Positions 45,965-58,603 of a stretch of 64,000 bases of DNA are shown piece after piece; positions within the stretch are counted from its first letter, which is position 1; each line of letters starts with the position of its first letter. The stretch is from contig CM068388.1 in the NCBI GenBank assembly GCA_034770075.1, positions 20,641,206 to 20,705,205 of the forward strand, given 5' to 3'. Source of the DNA: Aralia elata (lineage: Eukaryota; Streptophyta; Magnoliopsida; Apiales; Araliaceae). The notes under the pieces are model-generated. The model worked only from the letters and a program-made list of their open reading frames with translations, did no database searches and was not told where the DNA came from. The translations under genes were made by a program, and so were the position numbers.

Positions 45965-47269
45965 ATGCAGGTACAGAGCTCTACTAAGTCAATATGGTAC
46001 CTTGATAGTGGATGCTCAAGACATATGATGGGCAACAAAGCTCTCTTGTTAAACTTTGAGGAAAAAGATGGTCCTGTAGTCATATTTAGAGACAACAATT
46101 CTGGAAAGACAAGAGGATATGGTTTAGTTGGAAATGGCGTTGTGTCATTCAGTAAAGTGGCATATGTTGAAGGACTAAAGCACAATCTTCTTAACATCAG
46201 CCAACTATGTGATAAAGGTCATCAAGTCACCTTCCTCAACAATCAATGTCAAGTCAGGAATTTGAAGACCAACTCATTGAAGCTGATAGGAACCAGAGAA
46301 GGCAATATCTATATTATCAACCTTATTGAGCTAAGTCATGATGAGACAATATATTTCCTTGCCAAAGCTTCTGAAGATCAGTGATGGCTATGGCATATGA
46401 GGTTATCTCATTTAAACTTCAAGAGTATGTCAAAACTACCTTCCAAAGACCTTGTAGCAGGACCGCCAAAGTTCAACTTCATCAAAGAGAAACCCTGCAA
46501 AACATGTCAGTTTGAAAAGTAAACAAAGAGCTCATTCAAAGGCAAAGCAGTCATCTCAAATGATAAGCCCCTTCAATTACTCCATATGGATCTATTTGAG
46601 CCTATCCCAACTGCAAGCCTTGGAGGAAAAAGATATTCATTGGTAATAGTGGATGACTACACTAGATTCACATGGGCATTCTTTCTAAGCTCTAAAGATG
46701 AAACCAGTTCTCAACTCATAAAGCTTTTCAAACTAGTTATGAATGAGAAATAGGAGAAGATCAAAGTTATCAGAAGTGATTATGGAAGAGAGTTTAATTT
46801 CTCTAAAGTAGAGCAGTACTATGAAGAGAATGACATCAATCACAACTTCTCAGCTCCAAGAACTCTTCAACAAAATGGAGTAGTTGAAAGGAAGAATAGG
46901 ACCTTGATTAAAGCAGGAAGGACTCTTCTTCCCGCTGCCCATCTACCCGAGTACTTCTGGGCAGAAGCCATCAACATTGCTTGCTACACTCAAAACAGAT
47001 CACTCATTCACTCCACTCTTAAGAAGACTCCCTATGAATTATGGAAAGGAAGAAAACCAAACATAAGCTACTTTCGTGCTTTTGGCTGTCTGTGTTATGT
47101 TCTCAACAATGGAAAAAAATATCTGACCAAGTTCCAGCCAAAGTCAGATGAAGAGATCTTTCTTGGGTATGCTATGGATAGCAAGGCATATAGAGTATTC
47201 AACAAGGAATCTCTAACTGTTGAAATCTCTATTCATGTCACCTTTGATGAATCAGACTCTGAGAAGTAG
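45965..47269 (+). pseudogene. Protease and integrase of the SIRE-like element, with stops
   Basis: One frame, interrupted by stops at about 46382, 46520 and 46751 (TGA, TAA, TAG). Protease: WYLDSGCSRHMMGNK, the Copia DSGCSRHM active site. GAG-pre-integrase and zinc domain: WLWHMRLSHLNF...CKTCQFEK. Integrase core: LLHMDLFEPIPT, then VDDYTRFTWAFFL, IRSDYGREF and NGVVERKNRTL, so D, D and E of the triad remain. The C-terminal part includes AFGCLCYVLNN and FLGYAMDSKAYRVFN. The frame ends at 47267-47269 where the integrase-RT linker begins. Confidence 0.88.
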
Positions 47270-48391
47270 GATACTCCACTTAATGAAAGTGCAGAAAAGA
47301 ACTCTACCATTAAAGAATCAAAAGTCGTAGAGTTAGACACTACGAACGTAGAGCCTGAATCAAAAAACGTAGAGCGAGTAGAAGAAATCGTAGAGTTCAC
47401 ATTGCCAGATAGTGAGACTCTACGACCTGAACCTGAAGTCAATCTAGAAGAGCTCAGACAAGAAGGCATCAGAACAGATGTTCCAAGAAGAAGAAAATGG
47501 ATAAAGGATCATACTGAAGATCTTATCATTGGAGATCCTAATGCTAGAGTAAAGACAAGGTCAGCAACTCAAAATGAATGCTTCTACCTAAGCTTTCTCT
47601 GTCAAACAAAGCCCAAGAAGATAAAAGAAGCCTTAGAAGATTCAAGCTGGATAGAAGCTATGCAAGAGGAGTTAACCAATTTGAAAGAAGTAAAGTATGG
47701 AGACTGGTTGAAAGGCCAAAGCAACATCCAGTCATTGGTACCAAATGGTTTTTCAGGAACAAGATGAATGAAGAAGGTGTCATCATAAGAAACAAAGCAA
47801 GATTGGTAGCTAAAGGTTATTCACAAGAAGAAAGGATTGACTATGATGAAACATTTGCTCATGTTGTAGGATTAGAAGCCATTAGAATATTTCTTGCCCA
47901 TGCTGCTCACATAAAATTCAAAGTCTTCTAAATGGATGTCAAGAGTGCCTTTCTCAATGGTGAACTTCAAGAAAAAATCTATGTGGAACAACCTCCAGGT
48001 TTTATCAATCCAACCCTTTCTAATTGTGTTTATAAGTTAGATAAGTATTATATGGATTAAAACAGGCACCTAGAGCATGGTATGAAATTCTTACTAATTT
48101 TCTTATTGAAAAAAGGGATTCACTAGAGGTAGAATAGACACCACTTTATTACTAAGAAAACACAGGGATAAAACACTTCTAGTTCAAATCTATGTGGATG
48201 ATATCATATTTGGATTAATTGATGAAAAGTTATGTGAAAGGTTTGCCAAGCTAATGCAGAGCAAGTTTGAAATGAGTATGATGGGAGAATTGAACTTCTT
48301 CCTTGGACTTCAAGTGAAGCAAACCGATGAAGGTATATTCATCAACCAAGCCAAGTACATTAAAGACTTATTAAAGAAGTATGGCATGGAT
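47270..48391 (+). pseudogene. Integrase-RT linker and RT 5' part of the SIRE-like element
   Basis: The linker (47270-47500) holds four CGTAGAG motifs read here as VE(L/P/R/F) codons, plus one inverse copy. RT begins near 47620 (SWIEAMQEELTN), shifts frame near 47680 (TKWFFRNKMNEEG..NKARLVAKGYSQEE), has a stop at 47929-47931, then MDVKSAFLNGELQE, a damaged YGLKQAPRAWYE and, after another shift, QIYVDDIIFG at about 48190. It ends in AKYIKDLLKKYGMDST at the Angela-like insertion. The RT continues after the insertion at 62083. Confidence 0.88.
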
Positions 48392-48396
48392 TCAAC

Positions 48397-50215
48397 TGTT
48401 AGGTTTGTATATAACGCAGGCATGCAATTAAATTATACAAATAAAGCGGAAGCGTGATAAAACGGATTTTAAAATTTTAATACAAACCATCACCATGATC
48501 TATCCTTGTGTTCAATTATCAATTAAACGAAAGAAAAAGAATAAGAATTATACCCTCGTAGATCAAAGCTTCATTGAGTACAAGTTCAACTCCTAGTCCT
48601 TCGTGTTGTCCTCGAATTCCACCGATGAAATTCCTTCCTTTGATCAACGTTAGCCACCTAAGTGTTTGGCCTCTAGAGGTGATCCACCAAGGAAGAATAG
48701 GTATTCAAGAAGTTGGGTATTGGCAAAATCCTAGTTTCTATCTCTATAGAAATTGCAAGTACTCTCCACAATCTAATACAAGAGTGTGTAACCCTAATCT
48801 ATGATAAGACTCCTCTTATTTATAGATGTAGGAAAACCCTTCCCTAAACTATTTAGGATTAGAGTTTCTATTATAATTAAACTCCTTTAATTAATTATGC
48901 TCCTAATCCAATTAGGAATTCATAGGAGAGTACTTCTATTAATTAATTCTCAATCCCTATTAGGAATTAAATAATAGTAATAGTAATAATAATAATAAGA
49001 CTACTCTTATTAATTTATATTTAATATTTCCAAAATATTAAATAATAAATATTAAGCTATTTAATTTATTCTATCTCCATAGACTAAATTAAATACACTT
49101 AACTTATTATTACAATTATGTCATTTACTTCTTAAATAAATATTTTTCTTTTTGCGGTGTGACCCTTTAGGTTCTCTATATTAAACCGGTTGTGAATAAA
49201 TCAATTAGAACAATTCTAATCTTATTTAAATAAATAAATTAAACTATTTAATTCATTTAAATAAATAATATTTATTCTACAATACGGGTAAGCCCCCTTA
49301 GCGATCAACGACTTTCCAGATAATATAGATTTCAACATTAATCACAAAAGAACCTTTCAGTGTATAGTTACCGTACAATTCAATCCTTCTACCATACAAT
49401 ATCCCAATTAAATATAAGACATGGATTTACTATCAAGTTTTATTTTATTTAATTATATGTATTTCGATTCCCAAATGCACAACTCTAAATAATGCAAATT
49501 AGAAACTCCTTTCTAATTTCATTCTGCCTTGGCCAATGACTACTGAGTTGTCATTTATCGAATCACATAGGACATTCACATCTTTTACTAGATGTGGTAG
49601 ATTCTTTGTTGATCATTCACCTATCTCCATGTATAACTTATTATACCCAATCATACCCTTTGTTATACCCTAAAGGTCTTAAGGGACATGTCAAAGTATA
49701 ACTCATCATACACAAGATACTATGATGATCTCAAGTCCAAGGATCACCTGTACTACTATCACTAGAGGAATTCCTATTGACAGGCGAGTAAAACTCCATT
49801 AGGTATTCCTTAGCGAGCCACGTTCAGTGAACTTATTCTCCAATAAGCACCTACATACTTGCTTTAGTGTCTCTACACAAATGATTATGAGATCAATCAT
49901 CCTCTTCTTAAGAGCAAACCTCGTATGTACTAATCTATCCGGATTCACTAATCCCCTTTTTTAGTAATCCAACGATTATGAACGATTTTAGTTTGTGAGC
50001 TATCTAGAATTTAGATCTTATTAGCATGATCACCATCATGATTCTAAAAGTATGGCTCAAAATTATGGGTTTATCACATTTAATATAACAACACTATGTA
50101 GATAATATAAAATGCCTTTTAAGAAAATCAATTCTTTTATTAATAAATGAATAAGATTACAAAGTATATGCTACATCATATCAAATATGATTGACTTGTG
50201 TGCATACTACTTTCA
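48397..50215 (-). repeat. 3' LTR of the Angela-like element
   Basis: On the minus strand it opens TGAAAGTAGTATGCAC after the polypurine tract and ends CAAACCTAACA. Confidence 0.93.
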
Positions 50216-50229
50216 ATCTCCCACTTGCA
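50216..50229 (-). other. Polypurine tract of the Angela-like element
   Basis: The minus strand reads TGCAAGTGGGAGAT directly before the LTR start, just after the pol stop. Confidence 0.85.
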
Positions 50230-53200
50230 CTAAAGCCAATCGCCTTGGTATCTAATACCCATCTTCTCTAAGTGACGATCAAACTGTTGTTGAGTTAAAG
50301 CTTTAGTAAATGGATCTGCAATGTTGTCTTGAGAGTCCACACGCTCCAGGGTGACATTTTCTCTTTTAATGATCTCTCTAATCAAATGAAACTGCCACAA
50401 CACGTGTTTGGATTTTTGATGAGACCTGAGTTCCGTAGCCTGCGTAACAGCTCCATTGTTGTCACAGAATAAAAGTACGACTCCTCTAATGCTAGGAACC
50501 ACTCCAAGTTCAGTTATGAACTTTTTCATCCAAACAGCTTCCTTTGCAGCTTCACTTGCAGCTATATACTCTGCCTCTGTCACTGAATCAGCAACTGTTT
50601 GCTGCTTGGAACTCTTCCAACTTACCGCGCCACCGTTTAAGGTAAACACATACCTTGAAACGGATTTACTGTCATCTTGGTCCGTTTGAAAACTTGAGTC
50701 TATATAGCCCTCTAGTTTCAATTCAGACCCACCGTAGACAAGAAATACATCCTTAGTTCTTCTCAAGTACTTTAAGATATTTTTCACTGCCTTCCAGTGC
50801 TCTTCTCCTAGATTCGACTGATATCTGCTCGTTACACTAAGTGCATGAGCGACATCTGGTCTAGTACATATCATACCGTACATGATAGATCCTATTGCGG
50901 AAGCATAAGGAATCTTACTCATCCGGTCTCTCTCCTCAGATGTCTTTGGGTCCTGTTTCTTGGAGAGATGTATTCCATGGCTCATCGGCATGAGACCTCT
51001 CTTGGAATCTTCCATGCTAAACTTATTTAGCATCGAGTTAATGTACTTTCCTTGGGTCAAGCCCAACATCCTTTTAGATTTATCTCTATAGATCTTTATC
51101 CCCAAAATATAAGATGCCTCACCCAAGTCCTTCATGGAGAAGTGTTTAGATAACCAAATTTTGATCGACTGTAGCATAGGAACATCATTCACTATCAGTA
51201 ATATGTCATCAACATATAATACAAGGAATGACACATCGCTCTCACTGACCTTCTTGTACACACAAGGTTCATTCTCATTTTTGATAAAATCAAACCTTTT
51301 GATTATCTCATCAAAACGGATGTTCCATCTTCGAGAAGTTTGCTTCAATCCATAAATAGATCGTTGTAGCTTACAGACTTGGTTTGTCCCAACCGTTGAA
51401 ACAAAACCCTCTGGTTGTATCATATATACATTTTCCTTAAGCTCTCCATTGAGGAAGGCCGTTTTCACGTCCATTTGCCAGATCTCGTAGTCATAATAAG
51501 CTGCAATTGCAAGCAAAATCCGAATGGACTTGAGCATAGCTACTGGTGAGAAGGTTTCATCATAGTCAACTTCTTGTCTTTGTTTGAAACCTTTTGCAAC
51601 CAGTCGGGCCTTATAGGTCTCTACCTTGCCATCTGCTCTAGTCTTTCTCTTAAAGACCCATTTACACCCAATAGGCTTAATGCCCTCTGGTGGTGAAACC
51701 AAAGTCCATACTTGGTTTTCATACATGGAGTCCATCTCGGATTTCATGGCTTCTAGCCATTTCTCTGAGTCTTCACTACTCATAGCCTCTTCGCAAGTCA
51801 ATGGATGATCATCATCTATGATGCGTACCTCATCATCATCCTCTATGATGAATCCATACCTTTCAGGTATCTTCGGCACTCTTCCAGATTTACGAATAGG
51901 TAGTAGTACAGTAGGTTCTTCTACTTGGTCAGGTACCTGACTTTGATCCGTAGTATTTTCTAGTTCTTGAACTTCTTCAAGATATATCTTACTCCCACTG
52001 ACCCCTTCAAGGATAAACTCATTTTCCAAGAAGGCAGCGTGTTTCGCTACAAACACCTTTTGATCAGTAGGATGATAGAAATAATACCCTACAGTTTCTT
52101 TAGGGTAACCCACAAATCTACACTTGTCGGATCTAGTCTTTAGCTTATCTTGCTCAAACCTTTTGACATAAGCTGGACAACCCCAAGTCTTAACATACTT
52201 AAGATTTGGTTTCCTCTTTGTCCATAACTCGTATGGAGTCTTTGAGACGGATTTGGTAGGTACCTTGTTAAGTAGATATGCAGCCGTTTCTAGGGTAAAA
52301 CCCCAAAAAGATACTGGAAGGTCGGTAAAACTCATCATGGAACGAACCATGTCCAACAATGTTCGATTTCTCCTTTCAGATACACCATTCAACTGTGGCG
52401 TCCCTGGTGGAGTCCATTGTGAGATTATATCATTTTCTTTGAGACAATTGAGAAACTCATTGGTCAAGTATTCCCCTCCTCGATCCGATCGAAGAATCTT
52501 AATACTCTTACCAGTTTTCTTCTCTACTTCACTTGTGAATTCTTTGAACTTTTCAAACGATTTAGATTTGTATTTCATTAAATTCACATATCCAAATCTA
52601 GAATGATCATCAGTGAAAGTAATAAAATAAGAATACCCTCCTCGTGCATTCGTTGTCATAGGTCCACATACGTCTGTGTGTACCAATGCTAACAACTCTG
52701 TAACTCTTTCTCCTTTTTCACTAAAAGGAGATTTAGTCATCTTACCCATGAGACAAGATTCACAAGTTGGATATGATTCGTAATCATATAGCTCTAAAAG
52801 CCCATCTTTATGCAACTTGATTAATCTTGTTTCATTGATATGACCGAGTCTACAGTGCCACATAAAGGTATAATTAACATCATCTTTTTTTCTTTTCTTA
52901 GTTTGTTCAATTTGAAGTATATTTTCATGCAAGTCAAGTATGTAAAGTCCATTCAGTAGGTTCCCAACACCATATAAAACATTTTTATTATAAATAGAAC
53001 ATCTGTTCTTCTTTATTATAATATCAAAACCATCCATATCTAATACAGAAATTGAAATAATGTTTCTAATGAGTGTTGGAACATAATAACAATTATTTAA
53101 ACTAATGAACTTGCCCGGAAGCAGTGCTAAACAATAAGTCCCTACAACTAATGCAGTAACCTTTTCTCCATTTCCCACTCGTAGGACGACTTCATCCTTG

Positions 53201-53605
53201 TTCAGCTTTCTACTTCTACTTAGTCCCTGCACATTATTATATATGTGAGAACTACAGCCGGTATCCAATACCCAAGTAGAATTTTGACTTTCAGAAAAAT
53301 TAATTTCAATCATGAACAAACCTAGATCGAAAGTCGAAGCTTCTCCAAGCTTCTTCTGGTCCACAAGATACTCTTTGCAGTTCCTCTTCCAGTGTCCCGG
53401 CTTATTGCAATGGTAGCAAATTCCTTTGCTATCTGGATCAGGTTTCTTTTTATCCTTTCTCTTCGCCTTACCCTTAGCCTTCTTGTTTTTCTTCTTTTCA
53501 GAAGATACCTTGGGCCTCTTCATTTTCTTGGAAGAATCATCCACTAGTAAGACTTGGTTCTTGTTGGATGAGAAGTGACCTTCAGCAGTTTTCAACATGT
53601 TAAGT
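50230..53605 (-). CDS. gag C-terminus and pol of the Angela-like element (open frame)
   Basis: 1,122 codons remain open from the ATG at 53598 (MLKTAEGHFS...) to the stop at 50230; two further codons precede it up to the insertion point. In order: Lys-rich stretch, zinc knuckle CYHCNKPGHWKRNC (residues 61-74), protease WVLDTGCSSHI (about 109-119), integrase zinc domain WHCRLGH...CESC (about 245-285), then the triad in HTDVCGP, LRSDRGGEY and NGVSERRNRTL. RT: GCKWVFKRK...YKARLVAKGFKQ and LYVDDILL, then RNase H GYIDSSFQTD, EAEYIAASEA and FCDNNGAV. Known roles: protease processes the polyprotein, RT-RNase H makes cDNA, integrase inserts it. All catalytic motifs are present, but the N-terminal gag lies beyond a 4.4-kb insertion, so the gene is split. 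The motif set (CLALLPGKFISLNNCYYVP, NIISISVLDMDGF) is typical of Angela within the Tork group. Confidence 0.93.
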
Positions 53606-55129
53606 TGTAATATCCCGAATGTTTATGAGTTAGTAAATCATGATATTAAATTATTATGATGATTGTGATATACAATGATCCTTAAAAAAAGGAAATTGAT
53701 GGGTTAAACATAGGATAATACTCCGAGTATAATTGAGTTGATAAAGGTTATATAATAAAACCTACGAGAGTTGGTTGAGGAAAATGGATTAAATAGGTAA
53801 TATGAAACCTATGTTATAGTAATACGTTGAAATTATTCAACGATAAAATTTCGAAAGAAATTAGATGAAAACTGAGTAACAAAGGTTTGATATTTGCGAT
53901 TCCGAGGACGGAATCCTTATAAGGAGGGAATGATGTGACAACCCAAATTTTCGAGAATAATTATAATAAGAATTTAATATAGAATAATTCTGATTATGAT
54001 TCGAGTTCCATATATATATATATATATGTTATATATATTTATGTGATTTATTTGGTGAGTTTAATATGTATATATATAAATGTGAAATATATACATAGAT
54101 TCAGAATGAATGAGTTAATACTTAATTATTGTGGTGATCGCGAGTTGTGGGTAGCTTGGGAATTCGAGCTTATGAATATTATTGCATAAAATAGACTTTT
54201 ATTAATAATATTATGTGTTAAGAGTTTAAAGGTTATATTATAATCTAGATTATGTATAGACGATGGTTAGTATGTATGAAAGTTTTCGTATAAGCTAATT
54301 TGGCGGTTTCGAGAAATATCGCTAGAGTACTATTTATTGGATTAAATAAATAGTTGAAGGATAATATTATTGAACGAGTTATTTGTTGTAAAGACGCTAA
54401 CCTAAATTATGGGCGAGATATATGTGCGATGATGTATATGATTATGGGGAGTTAATCGTGAATACCCTTGTAATTTGAGTTTATTAATATTATTAAATGG
54501 ATTAAATATTATTTTTATGTGATGACCTTTAAGGTTATTTTATAACCTGGATGATGTCAATATATGAATTTTTATGCGTTATTAAACCGTAGGAGTGAGT
54601 ATTTGATTTCGCGAAGAATGGCAAAATCACTATTTGCGGGCACGTTTCTCGAGGCACTATTTACGCCCAAATATTTTTACGACTATTTCGATTTTTATTA
54701 ATTTCGTTTAGACGTGTACGGAAAGAAATAATTTTTCCAAGCGTCAGAAATTTTATTTGAGCTGATACGTGATTTTATCCGTATCCAAAATGTATTATAT
54801 GGGTGTTCTGAATATTTGGACAAATCCCATAATTATTTTTTTTATGCGTCCTAATAATTTATGGGAGTACCCATTTTAATTTTGGGTAGAGTTATTTACC
54901 AAATTGGGTACAAAAATGGGAGTTTCCGGACATATTTTTGTGTATTTGGGTATTTATTTTGGCTTGTTACTCCAAGAGGGAACCAACTCCCCCATTTTAG
55001 ACCAATCAAAAGAGAGAGAGGAGAAAGGAGCCGGCAATAATGCCTTGAGCCCTCAACTCCCTCATTTCCTCCCAAAGCCTCCACTTATTCTCCCACGCTT
55101 AGCCATACTCTCCCATTCCTTCCATGTTG

Positions 55130-55430
55130 CTGCAGATTTTAGAGAGAAAGAGAGACAAAGTTGTAGGAAATGAAGAGGAAGAAGAAGAACAAGAAGAAGA
55201 GGAAGAACTAGGAGAGAAAAAGAGAGTTCGGGTAAAACAAACCCACTCCATTCATCTCCATACCATTTTCCATCCATTCCATTTCCTCCTTGCTTCACTT
55301 CTAATCATCAGCTCACTTGGAAGAGAAGAAAGAGAGAGTTGCAGTAGAAAGAGAAGGGAGAAGAAGGAAGAAGTTCTAGAGAGAAAGGGGGATGAGGAAG
55401 TGCTCGAGTGAGGAGAAAGGATGAACCAAG
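55130..55430 (+). repeat. Purine-rich tract in the 53606-58026 LTR
   Basis: GAAGAAG and GAGAGA sequence, interrupted by a pyrimidine-rich stretch at about 55245-55310. Corresponds to 22440-22615 and (opposite strand) 10560-10700. Confidence 0.7.
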
Positions 55431-56149
55431 CAAGGAAGGAGAGCTCAAGCAAGCCCTAGCTAACCATCTTAACATCTAGGATCGATTACAAGAGGTAATC
55501 ATCTAATCTAAATCCATTTCATTTGATTTTGGTTAAGGTTTTCAAGTTTTTATGGGTTTTGAGCTCTTAAGCTTATGGGTTGGTTTTATTGCGATTCTTA
55601 TTATTGTTGGTTGGTTGTGAACGGTTAATTATGTTGTTAAGAGGTTATGTAAGCTATTAATAACATTAAAGTGGAACAAAAACACAAGAAATTCGTACCT
55701 TTGCTTAAGGAGGATCAAGAACATGAAGAACAATGAACTTTGGACATGAACTTGGACATTTGGACGATTTAGAGGACCTTGTAGCTATGATTTTTGTTTG
55801 TTTAATTCGTTTGTTGTTATGATATTATACTTCCATGGGTTATGAGTTTAACCTAGTTTGAATGGAGTAAAAAGGGATTAAAACAAAGTTTTTGTGATGA
55901 TTTTTGTGAAGAACACCAAGAACACGAAAATATAACATAAGTTAATACTTTGGCCTAATATTTGGCCATGTCAATGTTAATGGATAGCTCTGAATTTTTG
56001 ATAAGTTGTATCCCTATGTCTTACGAGTCCATAGAGTCCAGAACGGACCAATTTGAGCGTGTATTGAGGGAGTTATGGTGGTTGGAAGCAAGATAGGTCT
56101 AGAACACCAAAAACAGAGCATTCCGGGAAGCAAAACGGGTTGGAGACTC

Positions 56150-56275
56150 AGGTCGAGCGCCTAAGGCGCTGGCTAGGCACTGGCCACGAGCCCATCTACT
56201 GTGAGAGAGCGCCTAGGGCACTGCTCATAGGCCATTTTGAGCGCCTAAGGTGCTGGTAAGGAAACTGTGCAAAAC
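56150..56275. repeat. GC-rich island of GCGCCTAAGGCGCTGG variants
   Basis: Three spaced GAGCGCCTA(A/G)GG motifs, each partly self-complementary. It lies just before CCTTTAGTAAAATGAGC, the same conserved block that follows the island in G2. Confidence 0.75.
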
Positions 56276-58026
56276 TGTTCCGACGTCCTTTAGTAAAATG
56301 AGCATAACTTTCTCATACGAATTTGGATTGAGGTGATTCAAGATGATTCGGAAAGAGGAAGAGTAGACCTACAACTTTAGTTCTTTACGTTTTTCCATTT
56401 GAGGTCGGGATCAATTCTGAAATTGACCATTTGTATGACTGATGTGTTTTTGGGGGTAATCGGAGAGTGTCGGGCATGAGCGTAAGCACGCGTAATGCTC
56501 CCGACAATGTTAAATGATGTTCTAAGTTCTAAAATATGATCTATTATGATTTATAATGATACTTAATATTAACCATTGAGTATTAGACAATACGAGTGGG
56601 CGTGCTAAACGTACGCAATCGCGTGTCACATGGACGTTCGAATAAGCAAGTGTGGCGTACGGACATGCAAACGTCGTAACGCCGTAACAAGTGTGTATAA
56701 CCTTGTTTAATATTTTGTTTTTAATAATAATGGAACATGATAGTGTGTTATAAACCAATGTATGAGCATGCTAAGCACATGCAAAGGAGGCGAATTAGGC
56801 GTGTGACGTGTAAACGTCGAAACGCCGCGTAAATTGTTAAAAAACTTAAATAGTGTTTCGATTTAAACAAAACGAACATTATAAGATATGAAGTGAGTTT
56901 ATAATATAAACCATTATATGAAGCCTTTTTAGTGGCTAATTGGTATTTTATTGTTAAATAAATTGTGTAGGATATTTGAAGGATGAGCCATCATAATTTG
57001 GCAAGGAACGCTTAAGGCAAGTTCTTTCAGTAACTTGTTAACTTGTTTAAATGTATTGATGTACATGGCTTGATTACTAAATATTTCCTTATTATGTGGA
57101 TTATATGCGAGCATGATTAAAGTGTGCACAATGTGCAATTATGTGACTATATTGTTCTGTGTGGAACTTGAACTACTGTGAATATACAATGTGAGATGCA
57201 TGAAATATGCTATGAGATACATGATGCATATATATAGATGAATTGCATAAGATTTATAATGCATGAGTAAGATCCATAGCATGAGAATCATGATGCATGG
57301 ATAAATGCAAACTTATGTGTTACGTGAAGCATGAAATGTGAAAACTGTTAGTTCTTGTTAAGCCGTCGTGCTCATTCTTGCAAAATTAAAACTTTTGCAG
57401 ATTTTACGATGCAATGCAATTATCTTGATATCGTGGTGATAAGGATTAGAGAGACATGGAAACAGGAAGGTTACTAAATATTTCTTTATTGTAATTACTT
57501 AGCTGTGATGACGGTATATGATGTACGTGAATTTGATTGTATAAACCTTGAGTTAAAAATGGAGGTTATCCATTATAGTAGTTAAGACGTGATTACGTTA
57601 GTTATTTGTTATAGTAAACTACAAGGATGATGATGATGTATAAAGGACATTTTTGTAATGAATGTATAGCTGTTGGATAACTTTGTGAATATTCAGGGAT
57701 CGAATAAAGTCAGAATTTGAACCATGTGTTCACATAGGAGATTTTGTAAATGATCATGGTATTTATTCAACCTTGATCATAAGTGTATTATTAAAGGTTT
57801 TCGTGCCTGGTACTAGATTAGGATTTGTTGTAATATCATTGTAATTACATTCTTGTAGTAAGATTATGTTTTAGTTATGGTTTCGAGGCTTGGGACGACA
57901 ATATTTACATCATATCAATGTTAATATTTTTATTATTCCGCAATAAATTGTTGACAGGTATAGAATGAGATGTATCGTGATGCACCAGACCCGAGGTTAA
58001 GGTAACCTGGATTTGGGGGCGTCACA

Positions 58027-58588
58027 TAAGTAACTCAAGCAAGCTGATGTCCAACTTATTCATGTGAAAATTCACAACAAATTGTAAGAAGGTGTTCGGG
58101 AGTGACTGCAAGATCAAATCTTGACTTAACTCCCCATCCATCACGAACCCTAGCTGTCCAAGTTGTTCAATCAGATTGATCATCTTAAGGACATGAGTCT
58201 CAACAGCAGTGCCCTCGGTCATACGAGATCGGAAGAGCTTGTTAGATATCTGATATCTAGCAGTCCTACTTTGCTCACCATACAACTCTTTGAGGTGCAG
58301 CAATATAGTAGGAGCATCCATAGTTTCATGATGACGCTGAAGCTCTTTACTCATGGATGTGAGCATGATGCATTGAGCCAAGATTGCATCATCTTGCCAC
58401 TTTTTGAAAGTAGCAATCTCTTCCTCAGATGCTGTTTCGGCAACATTTGTAGGGACTGGCGAATTTAGGACATAAGAAATCTTTTCAGCAGTGAGAACAA
58501 TTCTCAGATTCCTTAACCAGTCCGTGTAATTCGGGCTGGTTAGTTTGTTAGCATCAAGTATACTACGCAGTGATAGTGAGTTTGACAT
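58027..58588 (-). CDS. gag N-terminal part of the Angela-like element
   Basis: Open frame of about 187 codons from ATG 58588 (MSNSLSLRSILDANKL), cut by the gypsy insertion; an upstream in-frame ATG is at 58603. It has the standard Copia gag (UBN2) features: DANKLTSPNYTDWLRNLRIVL, then MLTSMSKELQ, ILLHLKELYGEQSRTARYQI, a helix with INLIEQLGQLGF and ILQSLPNTFLQFVVNFHMN. I prefer the 58588 start because SLSLRSILDANKLTGPNY is the usual beginning of this gag. After the insertion the frame resumes at 53605. No stop occurs in either part. Gag is the particle shell protein; here it is a broken half. Confidence 0.9.
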
Positions 58589-58603
58589 TTTTAAATTCTG
58601 CAT

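Larger units (their letters stand above)
53601..58031 (+). mobile_element. Gypsy LTR-type insertion (53606-58026), TSD TAAGT
   Basis: 4,421 bp from TGTAATATCCCG to GGGGGCGTCACA, flanked by TAAGT (53601-53605 and 58027-58031). Removing it and one TSD rejoins the Angela gag in frame (...ELL-N-ML...). From about 54450 it matches the LTRs 21556-25254 and 8039-11434. Unusually, a polypurine-tract-like GGAATCCTTATAAGGAGGG (53911-53929) followed by a second LTR start TGTGACAACCC (53934) lies inside it, so it may be a recombinant rather than a simple solo LTR. No coding sequence. Confidence 0.88.

Noticed and set aside
52253..52606. Plus-strand frames opposite the Angela-like pol (also 50456-50689, 51134-51355)
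   Set aside because: Antisense shadows of a well-supported coding frame.
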